Source: Halobacillus salinus
GTDB lineage: Bacteria; Bacillota; Bacilli; Bacillales; Halobacillaceae
DNA: 64,000 bases
Direction: 5' to 3'
NCBI RefSeq assembly: GCF_004684905.1
Contig: NZ_SRJC01000001.1
Span: 744,001-808,000, forward strand
In this document: piece after piece, positions 33,179 to 43,340 of the stretch
Layout of the letters: each line of letters opens with the position of its first letter
Position numbering within the stretch: the stretch's first letter is position 1
Notes under the pieces: model-generated
The model's input: the letters and a program-made list of their open reading frames with translations, nothing else
The model's database searches: none
Told to the model about the DNA's origin: nothing
Made by a program: the position numbers and the translations under genes

Positions 33179-35815
33179 TTGAAATCACTAACATCAGCAG
33201 ACGTGCGTCAACTCTTTTTAGACTTTTTCAAAGAGAAAGGACACAGTGTGGAACCAAGTGCTTCGTTAGTTCCTCACGAGGATCCAACCCTTCTTTGGAT
33301 TAACAGTGGAGTTGCCACTCTTAAAAAATATTTTGACGGTCGTGTCACTCCAGAAAACCCGAGAATCGTGAATGCTCAAAAATCGATTCGTACCAACGAT
33401 ATCGAAAATGTAGGCTTCACAGCAAGACACCATACATTCTTCGAAATGCTTGGTAACTTCTCTATTGGAGACTACTTCAAAGAGGAAGCGATTGAATGGG
33501 GATGGGAGTTTCTCACTAGTGAGAAATGGATCGGTTTTGATCCAGAGAAACTTTCCGTAACTGTCCACCCACAGGATGACGAAGCTTATGAAATCTGGCG
33601 TGATAAAGTCGGGTTGGATGAAGAGCGAATCATCCGCATCGAAGAGAACTTCTGGGATATCGGCGAAGGTCCAAGTGGCCCGAACACAGAAATCTTCTAT
33701 GATCGCGGGGAGGAGTTCGGGAATGACCCACAAGATCCTGAATTGTACCCTGGTGGAGAAAATGAACGTTATTTGGAGATTTGGAACCTTGTATTCTCCC
33801 AGTTCAACCATAACCCGGATGATACGTACACACCACTTCCGAAGAAAAACATTGATACAGGCATGGGACTTGAACGAATCGTTTGTGTCATTCAAGGAAC
33901 AAAGACAAACTTCGAAACAGATCTGTTCATGCCAATCATTGAAAAGGCCGAACAAATATCCGGGCGTAAATATGGAAACAGCACCGATGAAGACTCTGCT
34001 TTCAAGGTAATTGCCGACCATATGCGTACGGTAACATTTGCAGTCAGTGATGGCGCTCTTCCATCTAACGAAGGCCGCGGTTATGTGCTTCGCCGCCTGT
34101 TGCGTCGTGCGGTGCGTTTTGCGAAACAGATCGGAATCGATCAACCGTTTATGTACAAACTAGTTCCAGAAGTATCGAAGATCATGGTGGACTTCTATCC
34201 GGAAGTCAAAGAGAAAGAAGCGTTTATCCAAAACGTAATCAAAACCGAAGAAGAGCGTTTCCACGAAACGTTGAATGACGGTCTAGCTATTCTTTCGTCC
34301 ATTATGAAACAGGAAACGGAAAAAGGCAGCAACGTATTCCCAGGAACAGAAGTTTTCCGTTTGTATGATACGTATGGATTTCCGAAAGAGCTCACAGAAG
34401 AGTATATTGCTGATGCCGGCTTTACCATTGATGAAGAAGGCTTCCGTTTAGAAATGGAGAAACAACGCGAACGTGCACGTAATGCCCGTCAAAAGACAGA
34501 TTCCATGCAGATCCAAGACGGTGTATTAGGAGACGTTCACGTAGAAAGTGAGTTCGTTGGATACGATAACCTCCAGGCGACAAGTACTATTGTCGAACTT
34601 ATTAAAGGCAAAGACTTCAGCGAACAGGCAGAAGAAGGAGACACGGTTTACCTCTTCTTAGATCAAACACCTTTCTATGCAGAAAGCGGTGGACAGATTG
34701 CGGACAAAGGATTTTTGCACGCGGATGCTGCTAAGCTGGAAGTGACGAATGTACAAAAAGCACCAAATGGCCAGCACATGCACGAAGCGGTTGTACGTGA
34801 GGGTTCTATTGCAAAAGGGGATCAGGTCAAGGCACAAGTTGACGCAGGGTCTCGTTCCTTCATTGTGAAGAACCACACGGCGACTCACTTGCTTCACCAA
34901 GCACTGAAAGACGTACTCGGTGATCATGTGAATCAAGCAGGCTCTTTCGTTGCTCCTGATCGTCTAAGGTTCGACTTCTCCCACTTTGGATCTGTTTCCA
35001 ACGAAGAAATGGAGAAAATCGAATCTATCGTGAATGAGAAGGTGTGGCAGTCCATCCCAGTATCAATCGAGTACAACTCCATCGAAGAAGCGAAAGAAAA
35101 AGGTGCGATGGCTTTGTTCGGAGAAAAATACGGGGATACGGTCCGCGTTGTACAAGTAGGAGATTACAGCCTTGAGCTTTGTGGTGGTTGTCACGTGCAC
35201 AACACAGCGGAGATCGGATTGTTCAAGATTGTATCTGAATCTGGAATCGGAGCTGGTACACGCCGAATCGAGGCAGTTACCGCTAAGGATGCCTACTTGT
35301 ATATGAATCAGAAAGAATCCTTACTGAAACAGGCAGGGGAACTTCTGAAGACGAAGCCAGAGCAGGTACCAGAACGAATTGAAGTGCTTCATAAAGAGAT
35401 GAAAGACTTGCAGCGTGATAACGACTCCTTAAGTCAGAAACTATCGAACATGGAAGCTTCCAACATCTTGGATGAGTTCGAAGAAGTGAACGGAGTACAA
35501 GTACTTGCCAAGCAAGTAGACGTCAAGGATGCGAATGCACTTAGAACGATGATCGACGACTTGAAGCAGAAAGTCGGTTCTGGAATCATTCTGCTTGCGA
35601 CACCAAACGGAAATAAAGTACAGTTAATTGCAGGAGTATCAGAAGACTTAGTCGAAAAAGGTTATCATGCCGGTCAATTAATCAAAGAAGCAGCTACCAG
35701 GTGCGGCGGAGGCGGCGGAGGTCGTCCCGACATGGCACAAGCAGGCGGTAAAGATGCTTCTAAGATTCCAGAAGCACTGGAGTACGCGAAAGAATACGTC
35801 AGTCAAAACGCATAG
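33179..35815 (+). CDS. alaS: alanyl-tRNA synthetase
   Basis: An 878-residue AlaRS: N-terminal class II aminoacylation domain ([29 protein letters not shown] split over residues 14-43; GNFSIGDYF), tRNA-recognition region, editing domain with the zinc ligands [11 protein letters not shown] (about 567) and [13 protein letters not shown] (about 665), and a C-Ala domain containing the Gly-rich [17 protein letters not shown]. The start is TTG at 33179 after TAAGGAGG. Confidence 0.97.
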   Translation: MKSLTSADVRQLFLDFFKEKGHSVEPSASLVPHEDPTLLWINSGVATLKKYFDGRVTPENPRIVNAQKSIRTNDIENVGFTARHHTFFEMLGNFSIGDYFKEEAIEWGWEFLTSEKWIGFDPEKLSVTVHPQDDEAYEIWRDKVGLDEERIIRIEENFWDIGEGPSGPNTEIFYDRGEEFGNDPQDPELYPGGENERYLEIWNLVFSQFNHNPDDTYTPLPKKNIDTGMGLERIVCVIQGTKTNFETDLFMPIIEKAEQISGRKYGNSTDEDSAFKVIADHMRTVTFAVSDGALPSNEGRGYVLRRLLRRAVRFAKQIGIDQPFMYKLVPEVSKIMVDFYPEVKEKEAFIQNVIKTEEERFHETLNDGLAILSSIMKQETEKGSNVFPGTEVFRLYDTYGFPKELTEEYIADAGFTIDEEGFRLEMEKQRERARNARQKTDSMQIQDGVLGDVHVESEFVGYDNLQATSTIVELIKGKDFSEQAEEGDTVYLFLDQTPFYAESGGQIADKGFLHADAAKLEVTNVQKAPNGQHMHEAVVREGSIAKGDQVKAQVDAGSRSFIVKNHTATHLLHQALKDVLGDHVNQAGSFVAPDRLRFDFSHFGSVSNEEMEKIESIVNEKVWQSIPVSIEYNSIEEAKEKGAMALFGEKYGDTVRVVQVGDYSLELCGGCHVHNTAEIGLFKIVSESGIGAGTRRIEAVTAKDAYLYMNQKESLLKQAGELLKTKPEQVPERIEVLHKEMKDLQRDNDSLSQKLSNMEASNILDEFEEVNGVQVLAKQVDVKDANALRTMIDDLKQKVGSGIILLATPNGNKVQLIAGVSEDLVEKGYHAGQLIKEAATRCGGGGGGRPDMAQAGGKDASKIPEALEYAKEYVSQNA

Positions 35816-35878
35816 TTTTCGCTGACCCTCTAACAGGTATATAATATAGTAAAGACCACTAAGTGCGAGGTGATTGAA

Positions 35879-36151
35879 ATGAGTTCGATGGACAGAACGA
35901 TGAGATTCAATTTCTCAGAAGAGCCGTTTGATCAGGATGTACGCTCTGTATTACTATCTGTACACGGGGCCCTTCAAGAAAAAGGGTACAACCCCATCAA
36001 CCAGATCGTAGGATATTTGTTATCAGGTGATCCTGCTTATATCCCGAGACATCAAGACGCAAGAAATCTCATTCGCAAGATTGAACGAGATGAACTGATC
36101 GAAGAGTTGGTCAAATTTTATCTAGAAAAGAATAAAGAGGGCATGGAATGA
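35879..36151 (+). CDS. yrzL: IreB family regulatory protein (YrzL)
   Basis: A 90-residue protein of the IreB family: [13 protein letters not shown] carries the N-terminal Thr residues phosphorylated by the PASTA kinase IreK in Enterococcus, and [34 protein letters not shown] is the conserved core. I start at ATG 35879 behind GAGGTGA; a GTG 9 bases upstream is part of that site. A TATAAT at 35840-35845 may be its promoter. The stop overlaps the ruvX start (ATGA). Confidence 0.9.
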   Translation: MSSMDRTMRFNFSEEPFDQDVRSVLLSVHGALQEKGYNPINQIVGYLLSGDPAYIPRHQDARNLIRKIERDELIEELVKFYLEKNKEGME

Positions 36152-36564
36152 AGAAAATAGGCTTAGATGTGGGTGAAAAGACCATTGGCGTCGCAATTTC
36201 AGACGCCCTTGGTTGGACTGCCCAGGGTTTGACGACAATCAAGTGGGATGAGAACGACTATTCCACAGCGAAAGAAGAGCTTAAGACGATCATAGACGAA
36301 CATATGATTACAGAAGCGGTTGTCGGCTTTCCTAAAAACATGAACGGAACGATCGGACCAAGGGGAGAGGCGAGCCAAACGTTCGCCTCTTGGCTTGAGA
36401 AGAACTTTAACATAACCTCCCATCTCTGGGATGAACGGTTGACTACGATGGCAGCAGAACGAGTTTTAATCGATGCCGATGTCAGTCGTAAGAAGCGTAA
36501 GAAAGTCATCGATAAGATGGCAGCGGTTATGATTTTACAAAGTTATCTTGATTCAAAACAATAA
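36148..36564 (+). CDS. ruvX: YqgF/RuvX family nuclease
   Basis: A 138-residue RNase H-like fold protein implicated in pre-16S rRNA 5' processing and once proposed as a Holliday junction resolvase. It has the first acidic motif [15 protein letters not shown], then [15 protein letters not shown] and the [12 protein letters not shown] active-site segment. Translationally coupled to the IreB-family gene, as elsewhere in Firmicutes. Confidence 0.95.
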   Translation: MKKIGLDVGEKTIGVAISDALGWTAQGLTTIKWDENDYSTAKEELKTIIDEHMITEAVVGFPKNMNGTIGPRGEASQTFASWLEKNFNITSHLWDERLTTMAAERVLIDADVSRKKRKKVIDKMAAVMILQSYLDSKQ

Positions 36565-36585
36565 TAAGAAGGAGGCCACAACACG

Positions 36586-36870
36586 ATGGCATTAGAAAAA
36601 GAAGAGCGTATCATTATCCCGGATGAAAACGGAGAAGAGCATTTATTTGAGGTCCTATTTACGTTCGACGTTGAACAGACGAAGCAGTCTTACATCGCCG
36701 TCGTACCGGCCGACCAGAAGGACGGAGACGAAGTAGAAGTATTCGCTTTCCGTTATGAAGAGAAAGGCAACGAAGAAGACGACTTGGCACTTTTCCAGAT
36801 CGAATCGGAAGAAGAATGGGAAATGGTCGAGGAAATGCTGAACACACTGACAGACGAAGATTTAGCATAA
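36586..36870 (+). CDS. yrzB: DUF1292 protein (YrzB)
   Basis: A 94-residue very acidic protein of the DUF1292 family: EERIIIPDENGEEHLFEVLFTFD, then FAFRYEE and a Glu-rich C-terminus with EEWEMVEEML. It is third in the conserved ireB-ruvX-yrzB unit. Function unknown. Confidence 0.9.
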   Translation: MALEKEERIIIPDENGEEHLFEVLFTFDVEQTKQSYIAVVPADQKDGDEVEVFAFRYEEKGNEEDDLALFQIESEEEWEMVEEMLNTLTDEDLA

Positions 36871-36877
36871 TAGAAAT

Positions 36878-36911
36878 GGAGAGGAGCCGATGTCGGTTTC
36901 TCTCCTTTTTT
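36878..36911 (+). terminator. yrzB terminator
   Basis: GGAGAG pairs with CTCTCC, with an inner AGCCGA/TCGGTT helix, followed by seven T. Confidence 0.8.
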
Positions 36912-37002
36912 ATTGGGCTATCCTTTCTATTAATAATCCCTTCTAAAATGAATTCTCTGGATACCTTTATCATAATAATCGACAAAAGTATGGTTGTTTT
37001 TT

Positions 37003-37066
37003 GTACATTTGTAGAAAATTAAGGGTACTTGTAGAAAGATTCTGGTACTTTATAGTATAATGTACC
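37003..37066 (+). promoter_or_regulatory. mltG promoter region with spaced GTAC repeats
   Basis: Four GTAC sites start at 37003, 37025, 37045 and 37062. TTGTAGAAA follows two of them. A TATAAT at 37056-37061 is probably the -10 box; no clear -35 is seen. Confidence 0.45.
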
Positions 37067-37086
37067 GGATGGAAGGGGGAAGACCG

Positions 37087-38211
37087 TTGTCTGATTCAAA
37101 ATTTAAAGATAAATATAAAAATCGCTTAAAACAACGAACGGAAGAGGCGAGTACAGTTCGAAAGATTGTCGCAACCATTCTAACTACGATTATCGTTGTA
37201 CTTGTTGTAGGTGGCGTCTCAGGCTACCTTTATGTCAAATCTGCACTTGAACCCGTTGATGCCGATGATAACAGTCAGCAGAATGTAGAGATCCCACTTG
37301 GTTCCTCTACCTCTCAGATCGCTTCAATACTAGAAGAGAATGATATCATTAAAAATGACCTGATCTTCAGGTTTTATACGAAGTTCAATAACGAAACCGG
37401 CTTCCAGGCGGGAGACTATCAGTTCACTCAGTCCATGAAGTTAGGTGAGATTATCGAGACGTTGAAGACCGGTCGATTGGTGAAAGAACCTGTCTTTAAT
37501 ATCACGGTTCCAGAAGGTCAGTCCTTGGATCAAGTGGCAGAGATTTATGCGGAGGAACTGGATTTCTCTAAGAAAGAGTTCATGGATAAGGTCAATGATG
37601 AGAAATATATAAAAGAATTGATGTCTGAGCATTCCGCATTGCTCACAGATGAGATAATGAAGGAAGGTATCCGATATCCACTGGAAGGGTATCTGTTCCC
37701 GGCTACGTATCCTTTCTACGTGGATGACCCGAGTATCGATCAAGTGGTGACGAAGATGCTGCGCAAGACAGAATCTGTTGTGCTACCGTACAAAAATGAT
37801 CTCGACGCGCTTAACCTATCGATCCATGACGGTATTACCATGGCATCCCTCGTAGAGAATGAAGCACGTACCGAAGAGAACAGAAAGAAAATAGCGGGGG
37901 TATTCTTCAATCGTCTAGATGAGAAAATGCCACTGCAGACCGACCCTACGGTCTTATACGCACTAGGCGAGCATAAAGACCGCGTTTTATATGAAGACTT
38001 GGAAGTGGACTCACCGTACAACACATACAAATACCCAGACCTTCCAGTCGGACCTATTTCCAATTTCGGTGCAAACTCCATGAAAGCCGCCGCAAACCCA
38101 GCTGATGTGCCTTTCCTCTACTTCTTAGCAGATTCGGATGGAAACATCTATTACGCTGAGACATTAAAGGAACACAACAAGCTTAAGAAAGAACATATTA
38201 CAGGTAGTTAA
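37087..38211 (+). CDS. mltG: endolytic murein transglycosylase MltG
   Basis: A 374-residue membrane-anchored YceG-family enzyme that cuts nascent glycan strands. It has a cytoplasmic tail, one transmembrane helix (about 28-50), a LysM-like region, and the catalytic core with the Glu in MASLVENEAR and the segment GVFFNRLDEKMPLQTDPTVLYALG. I start at TTG 37087, seven bases after GGAAGGGGG. An upstream ATG at 37060 overlaps the -10 box and has no ribosome binding site. Confidence 0.92.
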   Translation: MSDSKFKDKYKNRLKQRTEEASTVRKIVATILTTIIVVLVVGGVSGYLYVKSALEPVDADDNSQQNVEIPLGSSTSQIASILEENDIIKNDLIFRFYTKFNNETGFQAGDYQFTQSMKLGEIIETLKTGRLVKEPVFNITVPEGQSLDQVAEIYAEELDFSKKEFMDKVNDEKYIKELMSEHSALLTDEIMKEGIRYPLEGYLFPATYPFYVDDPSIDQVVTKMLRKTESVVLPYKNDLDALNLSIHDGITMASLVENEARTEENRKKIAGVFFNRLDEKMPLQTDPTVLYALGEHKDRVLYEDLEVDSPYNTYKYPDLPVGPISNFGANSMKAAANPADVPFLYFLADSDGNIYYAETLKEHNKLKKEHITGS

Positions 38212-38218
38212 TCTTTTT

Positions 38219-38247
38219 AGAAGGAATGCTCGCATTCCTTCTTTTTT
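38219..38247 (+). terminator. mltG terminator
   Basis: AGAAGGAATG pairs with CATTCCTTCT around a CTCG loop, followed by T. Confidence 0.9.
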
Positions 38248-38301
38248 ATGTGTTAAAATAATAGGGTTGTAAAAATGAAACGTGTGAAGGGATGTTCGTC
38301 G

Positions 38302-38931
38302 ATGGAGCAAGAAGCGTATTTAGAATCATTGCTGCCGAAGACTTCGGATCATATTAAGAATATCGAAGAGTATGCGGAAAGAGAGAATGTGCCGATTATG
38401 GAACCGCTTGGTATACACTTTCTCATGCAGACGATTCGTCTTCATAAGCCTGAGAAGGTATTAGAGATAGGAGCAGCCATTGGCTACTCTGCACTTCGAA
38501 TGCTCGAAGCAGCACCTGATAGTCAGATTGTCACGCTTGAAAGAGACGAAGGCAGATATAAAGAAGCTGTTCGCAATATCGAGGCAGCTAAAGCAAGTGA
38601 CCGTATCGATGTCTTGTTTGGAGATGCACTCGAACTGAAAGACAAAGTAGCGGAGAAAGCACCGTATGACCTGCTGTTCATCGATGCAGCGAAAGGGAAG
38701 TACGAGGAGTTCTTTCATTTATATACGCCGCTACTGTCTGAACGAGGAATCATCATTTCTGACAATGTGTTGTTCAAAGGATACGTGGCTGATGACTCCG
38801 AGGCATCGAAGCGGATGGCGAAAATCGCTAAGAAGATCAGGCATTTTAATGAGTGGCTGACAAGTCATCCTGATTATCACACAACGATTATACCTATAGG
38901 TGATGGAGTAGCCATCACGACCAAAAAATAA
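38302..38931 (+). CDS. yrrM: SAM-dependent O-methyltransferase (YrrM/TrmR)
   Basis: A 209-residue class I methyltransferase: SAM motif [15 protein letters not shown], acidic motif [10 protein letters not shown], and the metal/catalytic segment [16 protein letters not shown]. subtilis YrrM (TrmR) methylates 5-hydroxyuridine 34 in tRNA. Start at ATG 38302, with AAGGGA 9 bases upstream. The ATG at 38275 lacks a site and lies close to a TAAAAT -10-like element. Confidence 0.88.
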   Translation: MEQEAYLESLLPKTSDHIKNIEEYAERENVPIMEPLGIHFLMQTIRLHKPEKVLEIGAAIGYSALRMLEAAPDSQIVTLERDEGRYKEAVRNIEAAKASDRIDVLFGDALELKDKVAEKAPYDLLFIDAAKGKYEEFFHLYTPLLSERGIIISDNVLFKGYVADDSEASKRMAKIAKKIRHFNEWLTSHPDYHTTIIPIGDGVAITTKK

Positions 38932-38963
38932 AGAGAATAGAGCGGATGAAAGGAGAAACCACC

Positions 38964-39611
38964 ATGATGAAGGACAAGCCTGTAGTAATCGGGGTTGCTG
39001 GCGGAACAGGATCAGGGAAGACGAGTGTAACCCGTTCCATCATTCAGCGCTTCGCCGATAAGTCCATCCTGATGATTGAACAAGATTACTATTACAAAGA
39101 TCAGTCCGATCTACCTTTTGAAGAAAGATTGCAAACGAACTATGACCATCCATTAGCTTTTGATAATGACTTGCTGATTGAACATTTGCAGCAGCTCATC
39201 GATCAAGAGGCGGTCGAAAAACCTGTCTATGATTATAAGATGCACACGCGCTCTGATGAAACCATCCACGTTGAGCCAAAAGAAGTCATTATAGTCGAAG
39301 GGATTTTGGTCTTAGAAGACGAGCGTTTACGCGACCTAATGGACATTAAAGTGTTCGTCGACACGGATGCTGACGTTCGTATCATCCGCCGTATGATGCG
39401 TGATATTAATGAGCGAGGACGTACATTGGACTCTGTAATCGAACAATATATTAATGTCGTACGCCCAATGCACTTGCAATTCGTAGAGCCGACCAAACGC
39501 TATTCAGATATTATCATCCCTGAAGGCGGTCAAAACCACGTTGCAATTGACCTTATGGCAACGAAAATTCAGACGGTTCTCCAAGAAAAAGGGCATTTGG
39601 AAAACGAATAA
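38964..39611 (+). CDS. udk: uridine kinase
   Basis: A 215-residue uridine/cytidine kinase for pyrimidine salvage, with P-loop [26 protein letters not shown], and [15 protein letters not shown]. Start at ATG 38964 (or 38967) behind AAAGGAG. In B. subtilis two peptidase U32 genes (yrrN, yrrO) sit between yrrM and udk; here they are absent and the genes are 32 bases apart. Confidence 0.95.
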   Translation: MMKDKPVVIGVAGGTGSGKTSVTRSIIQRFADKSILMIEQDYYYKDQSDLPFEERLQTNYDHPLAFDNDLLIEHLQQLIDQEAVEKPVYDYKMHTRSDETIHVEPKEVIIVEGILVLEDERLRDLMDIKVFVDTDADVRIIRRMMRDINERGRTLDSVIEQYINVVRPMHLQFVEPTKRYSDIIIPEGGQNHVAIDLMATKIQTVLQEKGHLENE

Positions 39612-39775
39612 AATAGTTGAAATACTACCAAAAATCTGGCATAGTACACAATAGTAGTTCTAAATAGGTATGTCTCCGGGTAAAGTATAGACAACAATTG
39701 AGCGTACAAACGTACCGCTCATTTCCTATATTTGGGGAACATCTTGATGATGTACAAAAGGAGTGTATGAGAACG

Positions 39776-40252
39776 ATGGCAGAAGAAAAAAGCTATTACA
39801 TGACTGAAGAAGGTAAAGAGAAGTTAGAACAAGAACTTCACCACTTAAAAACAGAGCGACGTAAAGAAGTAGTAGAGCGTATTAAAATTGCTAGAGGTTT
39901 CGGGGATCTTTCCGAGAACTCTGAATATGATGCTGCAAAGGACGAGCAGGCTTTCGTAGAAGCACGCATCACGCAAGTCGAGAATATGATTCGTAACGCT
40001 GTCATTATTGAAAATGATGGAGAGAATCCGGATACAGTAACAATGGGTAAATCCGTTACGTTCCAAGAACTTCCTGATGGAGATGAAGAGACATATACAA
40101 TCGTCGGAAGTGCAGAAGCAGACCCATTCGAAGGTAAAATCTCAAACGATTCTCCAATGGCTCAAAGCCTCATCGGGCATAGCGTAGGAGATCGCGTCTC
40201 TGTTACCACACCTGGTGGGGACATTGATGTTAAGATCATTACAGTAGAATAG
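39776..40252 (+). CDS. greA: transcription elongation factor GreA
   Basis: A 158-residue Gre factor that stimulates RNA cleavage in backtracked RNA polymerase. The N-terminal coiled coil (residues 8-75) has the tip acidic residues in [20 protein letters not shown]; the C-terminal FKBP-like domain begins near 82. Start at ATG 39776 by family length; ATG 39767 is closer to AAAGGAG (3 bases), so a start three residues earlier is possible. Confidence 0.95.
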   Translation: MAEEKSYYMTEEGKEKLEQELHHLKTERRKEVVERIKIARGFGDLSENSEYDAAKDEQAFVEARITQVENMIRNAVIIENDGENPDTVTMGKSVTFQELPDGDEETYTIVGSAEADPFEGKISNDSPMAQSLIGHSVGDRVSVTTPGGDIDVKIITVE

Positions 40253-40260
40253 TCTTTAGA

Positions 40261-40291
40261 AGAGCTCAGATGCTTATTCTGGGCTCTTTTT
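40261..40291 (+). terminator. greA terminator
   Basis: AGAGCTCAGA pairs with TCTGGGCTCT (one G-U), then T run. Confidence 0.85.
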
Positions 40292-40362
40292 AGTATTATA
40301 GGTGGAATTGATTCAACGAAAGCTATTGCCTGGGAAATGAGTCTTAGACACGGAATTAGGTA

Positions 40363-40391
40363 TTGGTCTTAAAGGTTGGATGAGGTATAAT
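40363..40391 (+). promoter_or_regulatory. candidate sigma-A promoter for yrrS
   Basis: TTGGTC (40363-40368), a 17-base spacer, TATAAT (40386-40391). Confidence 0.6.
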
Positions 40392-40421
40392 GAACATCGA
40401 GTTCAAAGGAGGAGACCTTTC

Positions 40422-41105
40422 ATGAAAAATCAAAACTCACGGTCTAACCGTTTTGAGAAGAAAAGAAAAAGTACAAAGTTAATTACATTGGTTTTGAGCG
40501 TAGCAAGTGTTTTGGTTATCAGTGTCATTGCCATGTTGATCTTCGGAGGAAATGGTGAGAATACAACAGCGAAAGAGGCTGGCGCTCAAAAAGAAATTAA
40601 GCTAAAAGAAGACGAAAATACATCGTCAGATGACGAGTCTAGTGGTACATCGGAAAGTACAGAAGAAACCGAATCCACTAGTGATGAAGATAAGGAAACT
40701 GTAACAGATGAGGAAGAGCAAGAAGAGAAAAAAGAAGATAAGTCTTCTGAAGAAGAGTTGACTGTTGAAGAAAAAAGTGACGATGAAAATGTCAAGCGGA
40801 TCATTAAGAAGGACTGGGAACCTGTTGAGACGAAGCAGGAGATCGAAGGCGATCACCGCGTAGTCTATGATAAAGGGAGCCAGGATTGGGCTGAGATGCT
40901 ACAAGCGATCAGACAAGTAACAGGCTTAACAGAATCCAATATGATCACTAATTATATCGGTAATGGCGGATCACCGAATAAAGCCGTCGCTACGGTATAT
41001 AACCGCGATAATCAGAATGAGATCTATCGAGTGTATTTAGAATGGTTGGATGGTACAGGCTATCAAGTTCAGAAAATGGAAGAGTTGAACCAACTGCCTG
41101 ATTAA
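40422..41105 (+). CDS. yrrS: YrrS (DUF1510) membrane protein
   Basis: A 227-residue protein with a basic cytoplasmic N-terminus, one transmembrane helix (about 20-42), a long low-complexity Ser/Thr/Glu/Asp linker (about 55-125), and the conserved C-terminal DUF1510 domain (WAEMLQAIRQVTGL, YIGNGGSPNKAVATV). Start at ATG 40422 behind AAAGGAGG. In B. subtilis it neighbours a penicillin-binding protein gene, which is missing here. Function unknown. Confidence 0.86.
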   Translation: MKNQNSRSNRFEKKRKSTKLITLVLSVASVLVISVIAMLIFGGNGENTTAKEAGAQKEIKLKEDENTSSDDESSGTSESTEETESTSDEDKETVTDEEEQEEKKEDKSSEEELTVEEKSDDENVKRIIKKDWEPVETKQEIEGDHRVVYDKGSQDWAEMLQAIRQVTGLTESNMITNYIGNGGSPNKAVATVYNRDNQNEIYRVYLEWLDGTGYQVQKMEELNQLPD

Positions 41106-41135
41106 TAGCGCGTTGAAGTAGAAAGGACGAAGGAC

Positions 41136-41828
41136 ATGACAATTGGAATTATCGGAGCAATGGATGAAGAAGTAGAACTTTTAAAACAGACGATGAAGAA
41201 TACGAAAGAGCAAGAGGTTGCAGGCAGCCTGTTTATCGAAGGCCAGCTGCATGGAAAAGATGTCGTGTTGCTGAAGTCAGGAATCGGAAAAGTGAACGCA
41301 GCAATGTCTACAACTATTCTTCATGAACGATTCGACATCGAAGCCGTAATTAACACAGGTTCAGCTGGTGGCTTTGCGAAGGATTTGGAAGTCGGGGATG
41401 TAGTCATTTCGACACTTGTTACACATCATGACGTAGATGTTACCGCCTTCCAATATGAGTACGGACAAGTCCCTGGTATGCCTGCCATGTATGCAGCGGA
41501 TGAAACTTTAATTAAACAGGCAATGAAAGCGGTGGAGAATACCGATGCGAAAGCAGCCCGTGGGATCATCGCTACAGGAGATTCTTTCATGCAGGATGAG
41601 ACACGTGTTGATTTTGTTCGTGGGAAATTCCCTGAGATGATTGCTGCAGAGATGGAAGCCGCCGCAATTGCGCAAGTATGTCATAAATACGGAACGCCAT
41701 TCGTTGTCATCCGCGCATTATCGGATATTGCTGGCAAAGAATCATCCGTTTCGTTTGATCAGTTTTTGCCGAAAGCTGCAGAAAATGCCGCAACGATGAT
41801 AATGACAATGGTGAAGGATATCAAGTAA
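41136..41828 (+). CDS. mtnN: 5'-methylthioadenosine/S-adenosylhomocysteine nucleosidase
   Basis: A 230-residue nucleosidase that cleaves the adenine from MTA and SAH in methionine salvage and the methyl cycle. Catalytic Glu in [10 protein letters not shown], substrate segment [14 protein letters not shown], catalytic Asp in [10 protein letters not shown], and [14 protein letters not shown]. The ATG follows GAAAGGACGAAGG. The neighbouring cysteine-recycling genes mccA and mccB of B. subtilis are not here. Confidence 0.96.
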   Translation: MTIGIIGAMDEEVELLKQTMKNTKEQEVAGSLFIEGQLHGKDVVLLKSGIGKVNAAMSTTILHERFDIEAVINTGSAGGFAKDLEVGDVVISTLVTHHDVDVTAFQYEYGQVPGMPAMYAADETLIKQAMKAVENTDAKAARGIIATGDSFMQDETRVDFVRGKFPEMIAAEMEAAAIAQVCHKYGTPFVVIRALSDIAGKESSVSFDQFLPKAAENAATMIMTMVKDIK

Positions 41829-41895
41829 AAAATTACCACCATCCTGCGTTAATCATTATGTTAGAATGATAGTTATAGCAGGAGGTGACGCATCC

Positions 41896-42126
41896 ATGAG
41901 GTCAAACGAATGGATGGAGAAGAAAATCTCAGACTATAAACGGTTCATTGTTACACTACTCATTCTATCTAGTTATTTATATATCGGTACATTGATCAGT
42001 ATTTACGAATATCAAACAAATTTTCATTACTACCTATATGCAATACTCTCACTAACACTTCCCTCAGCCATTGTGATGATAGCTAAGACAAAACGATGGC
42101 AACGCAAGCTTATGGGAAATAAGTGA
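41896..42126 (+). CDS. yrhC: YrhC family membrane protein
   Basis: A 76-residue protein, the same length as B. subtilis YrhC, with two transmembrane helices (about 16-35 and 43-61) and the family N-terminus KISDYKRFIVTLLILSSYLY. It follows mtnN as in B. subtilis, though mccAB lie between them there. Start ATG 41896 behind AGGAGGTGA. Function unknown. Confidence 0.82.
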   Translation: MRSNEWMEKKISDYKRFIVTLLILSSYLYIGTLISIYEYQTNFHYYLYAILSLTLPSAIVMIAKTKRWQRKLMGNK

Positions 42127-42136
42127 CGAGAAGCTG

Positions 42137-42164
42137 GCCACTCCATTTCATGGGGTGGCTTTTT
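42137..42164 (+). terminator. yrhC terminator
   Basis: GCCACTCCA pairs with TGGGGTGGC (one G-U pair), then five T; it abuts the sigK stop on the other strand. Confidence 0.8.
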
Positions 42165-42879
42165 ATGATCCATTTTGACCTTGCTTACTTTGTTTATAAA
42201 ATTCATGAAAAATTTTCATCAGTGCTCTCTTCTCAATTCTAGATACATAACTTCTACTGATGCCGAGTTCTTTTGCAATTTCACGCTGAGTTTTTTCCTC
42301 CGTTTGATTCAGGCCATAACGGAAGATAATGACTTCTTTCTCTCTTTCATCTAACACGGTAATGAAGTCTTTGATCTTTTCTAATTCCATATGAAGCTGA
42401 ATTTCTTCTACGATATCTTGGACGTCAGCTTGTAGAATATCCAACAAGTTTAACTCATTACCTTCTTTATCATGACCGATAGGGTCTTGGAGCGAGACGT
42501 CTTTGTTGGTTTTCTTCGTAGATCGTAAATGCATCAAAATTTCATTTTCGATACAACGCGCTGCATATGTTGCAAGCTTTGTTCCTTTTCCGGTGGAGTA
42601 GCTTTCGATTCCTTTAATGAGTCCAATTGTTCCAATCGATATGAGATCCTCGAAGTCTTCCTTTGTATTTTCGAACTTCTTAACTATGTGAGCAACCAAA
42701 CGTAAATTATGTTCAATTAACGTATTTCTTGCTTCCTGACTTCCTTCAGCCATCAACTTCAACTGCTTAGCTTCTTCTTCTGGTGACAAGGGGCTTGGGA
42801 ACGCCTGGTTCTTGACGTAAGACATGAAGAACAGGGATTCTTTAAAGAAATATAAAATGGAAGCTAACAAGCTGCTCAT
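42163..42879 (-). CDS. sigK: sporulation sigma factor SigK, uninterrupted
   Basis: The late mother-cell sigma factor, 238 residues, with a hydrophobic pro-sequence of about 20 residues ([18 protein letters not shown]) removed by SpoIVFB. Conserved region 2 is [18 protein letters not shown] and [21 protein letters not shown]; region 4 is [28 protein letters not shown]. The frame is continuous, so no skin-type element splits the gene. GAGGAGGTG precedes the ATG. Confidence 0.97.
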   Translation of the reverse strand: MSSLLASILYFFKESLFFMSYVKNQAFPSPLSPEEEAKQLKLMAEGSQEARNTLIEHNLRLVAHIVKKFENTKEDFEDLISIGTIGLIKGIESYSTGKGTKLATYAARCIENEILMHLRSTKKTNKDVSLQDPIGHDKEGNELNLLDILQADVQDIVEEIQLHMELEKIKDFITVLDEREKEVIIFRYGLNQTEEKTQREIAKELGISRSYVSRIEKRALMKIFHEFYKQSKQGQNGS

Positions 42880-43338
42880 ACGAAGCGCACCTCCTCATAG
42901 ATTAGGCAATAGCCTATCACATACATATGTGCAGAGAACGGGCGCTGTGCTTGACCATCTAGAAATAAGCTTGTACGAATTTGAAGTCCAAGAATCCGCT
43001 TTCTTTACTTATAAGAATAGCAACATTCACTGAAGAAGGACTGCTCGTATAGGTGACTTCAACACCTTTTCCATAAGAAGCATGAACTTCTTCGACTCAC
43101 TTTTTAGGTTTTTGTGAAAAGAGAAGGGAGGACCGTCTGAAGTAAGGATCTTTTCTCACAAACCTTCATATAGTGGATTGGAAAATAGGGAGATCTCTCA
43201 AGACGTTAGCTCGAACAGGCTCGGCATCCGCAATAGAATGCGACTTATTTTCCAACTGGTGCACATTTTGAGAAACAGAACCGGTACATATACATTATTT
43301 ACAGACTGAAAAAAGCATCCCCTGAAGAGGGGATGCTT
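42880..43338. other. gene-free gap upstream of sigK with two long inverted repeats
   Basis: No convincing gene lies in these 459 bases. Two structures are clear. Arms 43106-43122 (AGGTTTTTGTGAAAAGA) and 43149-43166 form an imperfect 16-17 bp stem. TTGGAAAATA (43178-43187) is matched perfectly by TATTTTCCAA (43246-43255). A small hairpin, TAGGC/GCCTA, is at 42903-42916 just before the sigK ribosome binding site. The right end holds the mrp terminator. Confidence 0.6.
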
Positions 43339-43340
43339 TT
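43311..43340 (-). terminator. mrp operon terminator
   Basis: AAAAGCATCCCC pairs perfectly with GGGGATGCTTTT (6-base loop), overlapping the mrpG stop. Confidence 0.9.

Noticed and set aside
33266-34144. A 292-codon open frame on the minus strand inside alaS
   Set aside because: It is fully antisense to a certain gene, has no ribosome binding site and no family features; it is a by-product of alaS codon use.
37060-37086. An upstream ATG start for mltG
   Set aside because: The ATG overlaps the TATAAT and lacks a Shine-Dalgarno; TTG 37087 has GGAAGGGGG at the right distance.
42824-43033. A 69-codon plus-strand frame overlapping the 5' end of sigK
   Set aside because: Antisense to sigK at its start, no binding site, no family.
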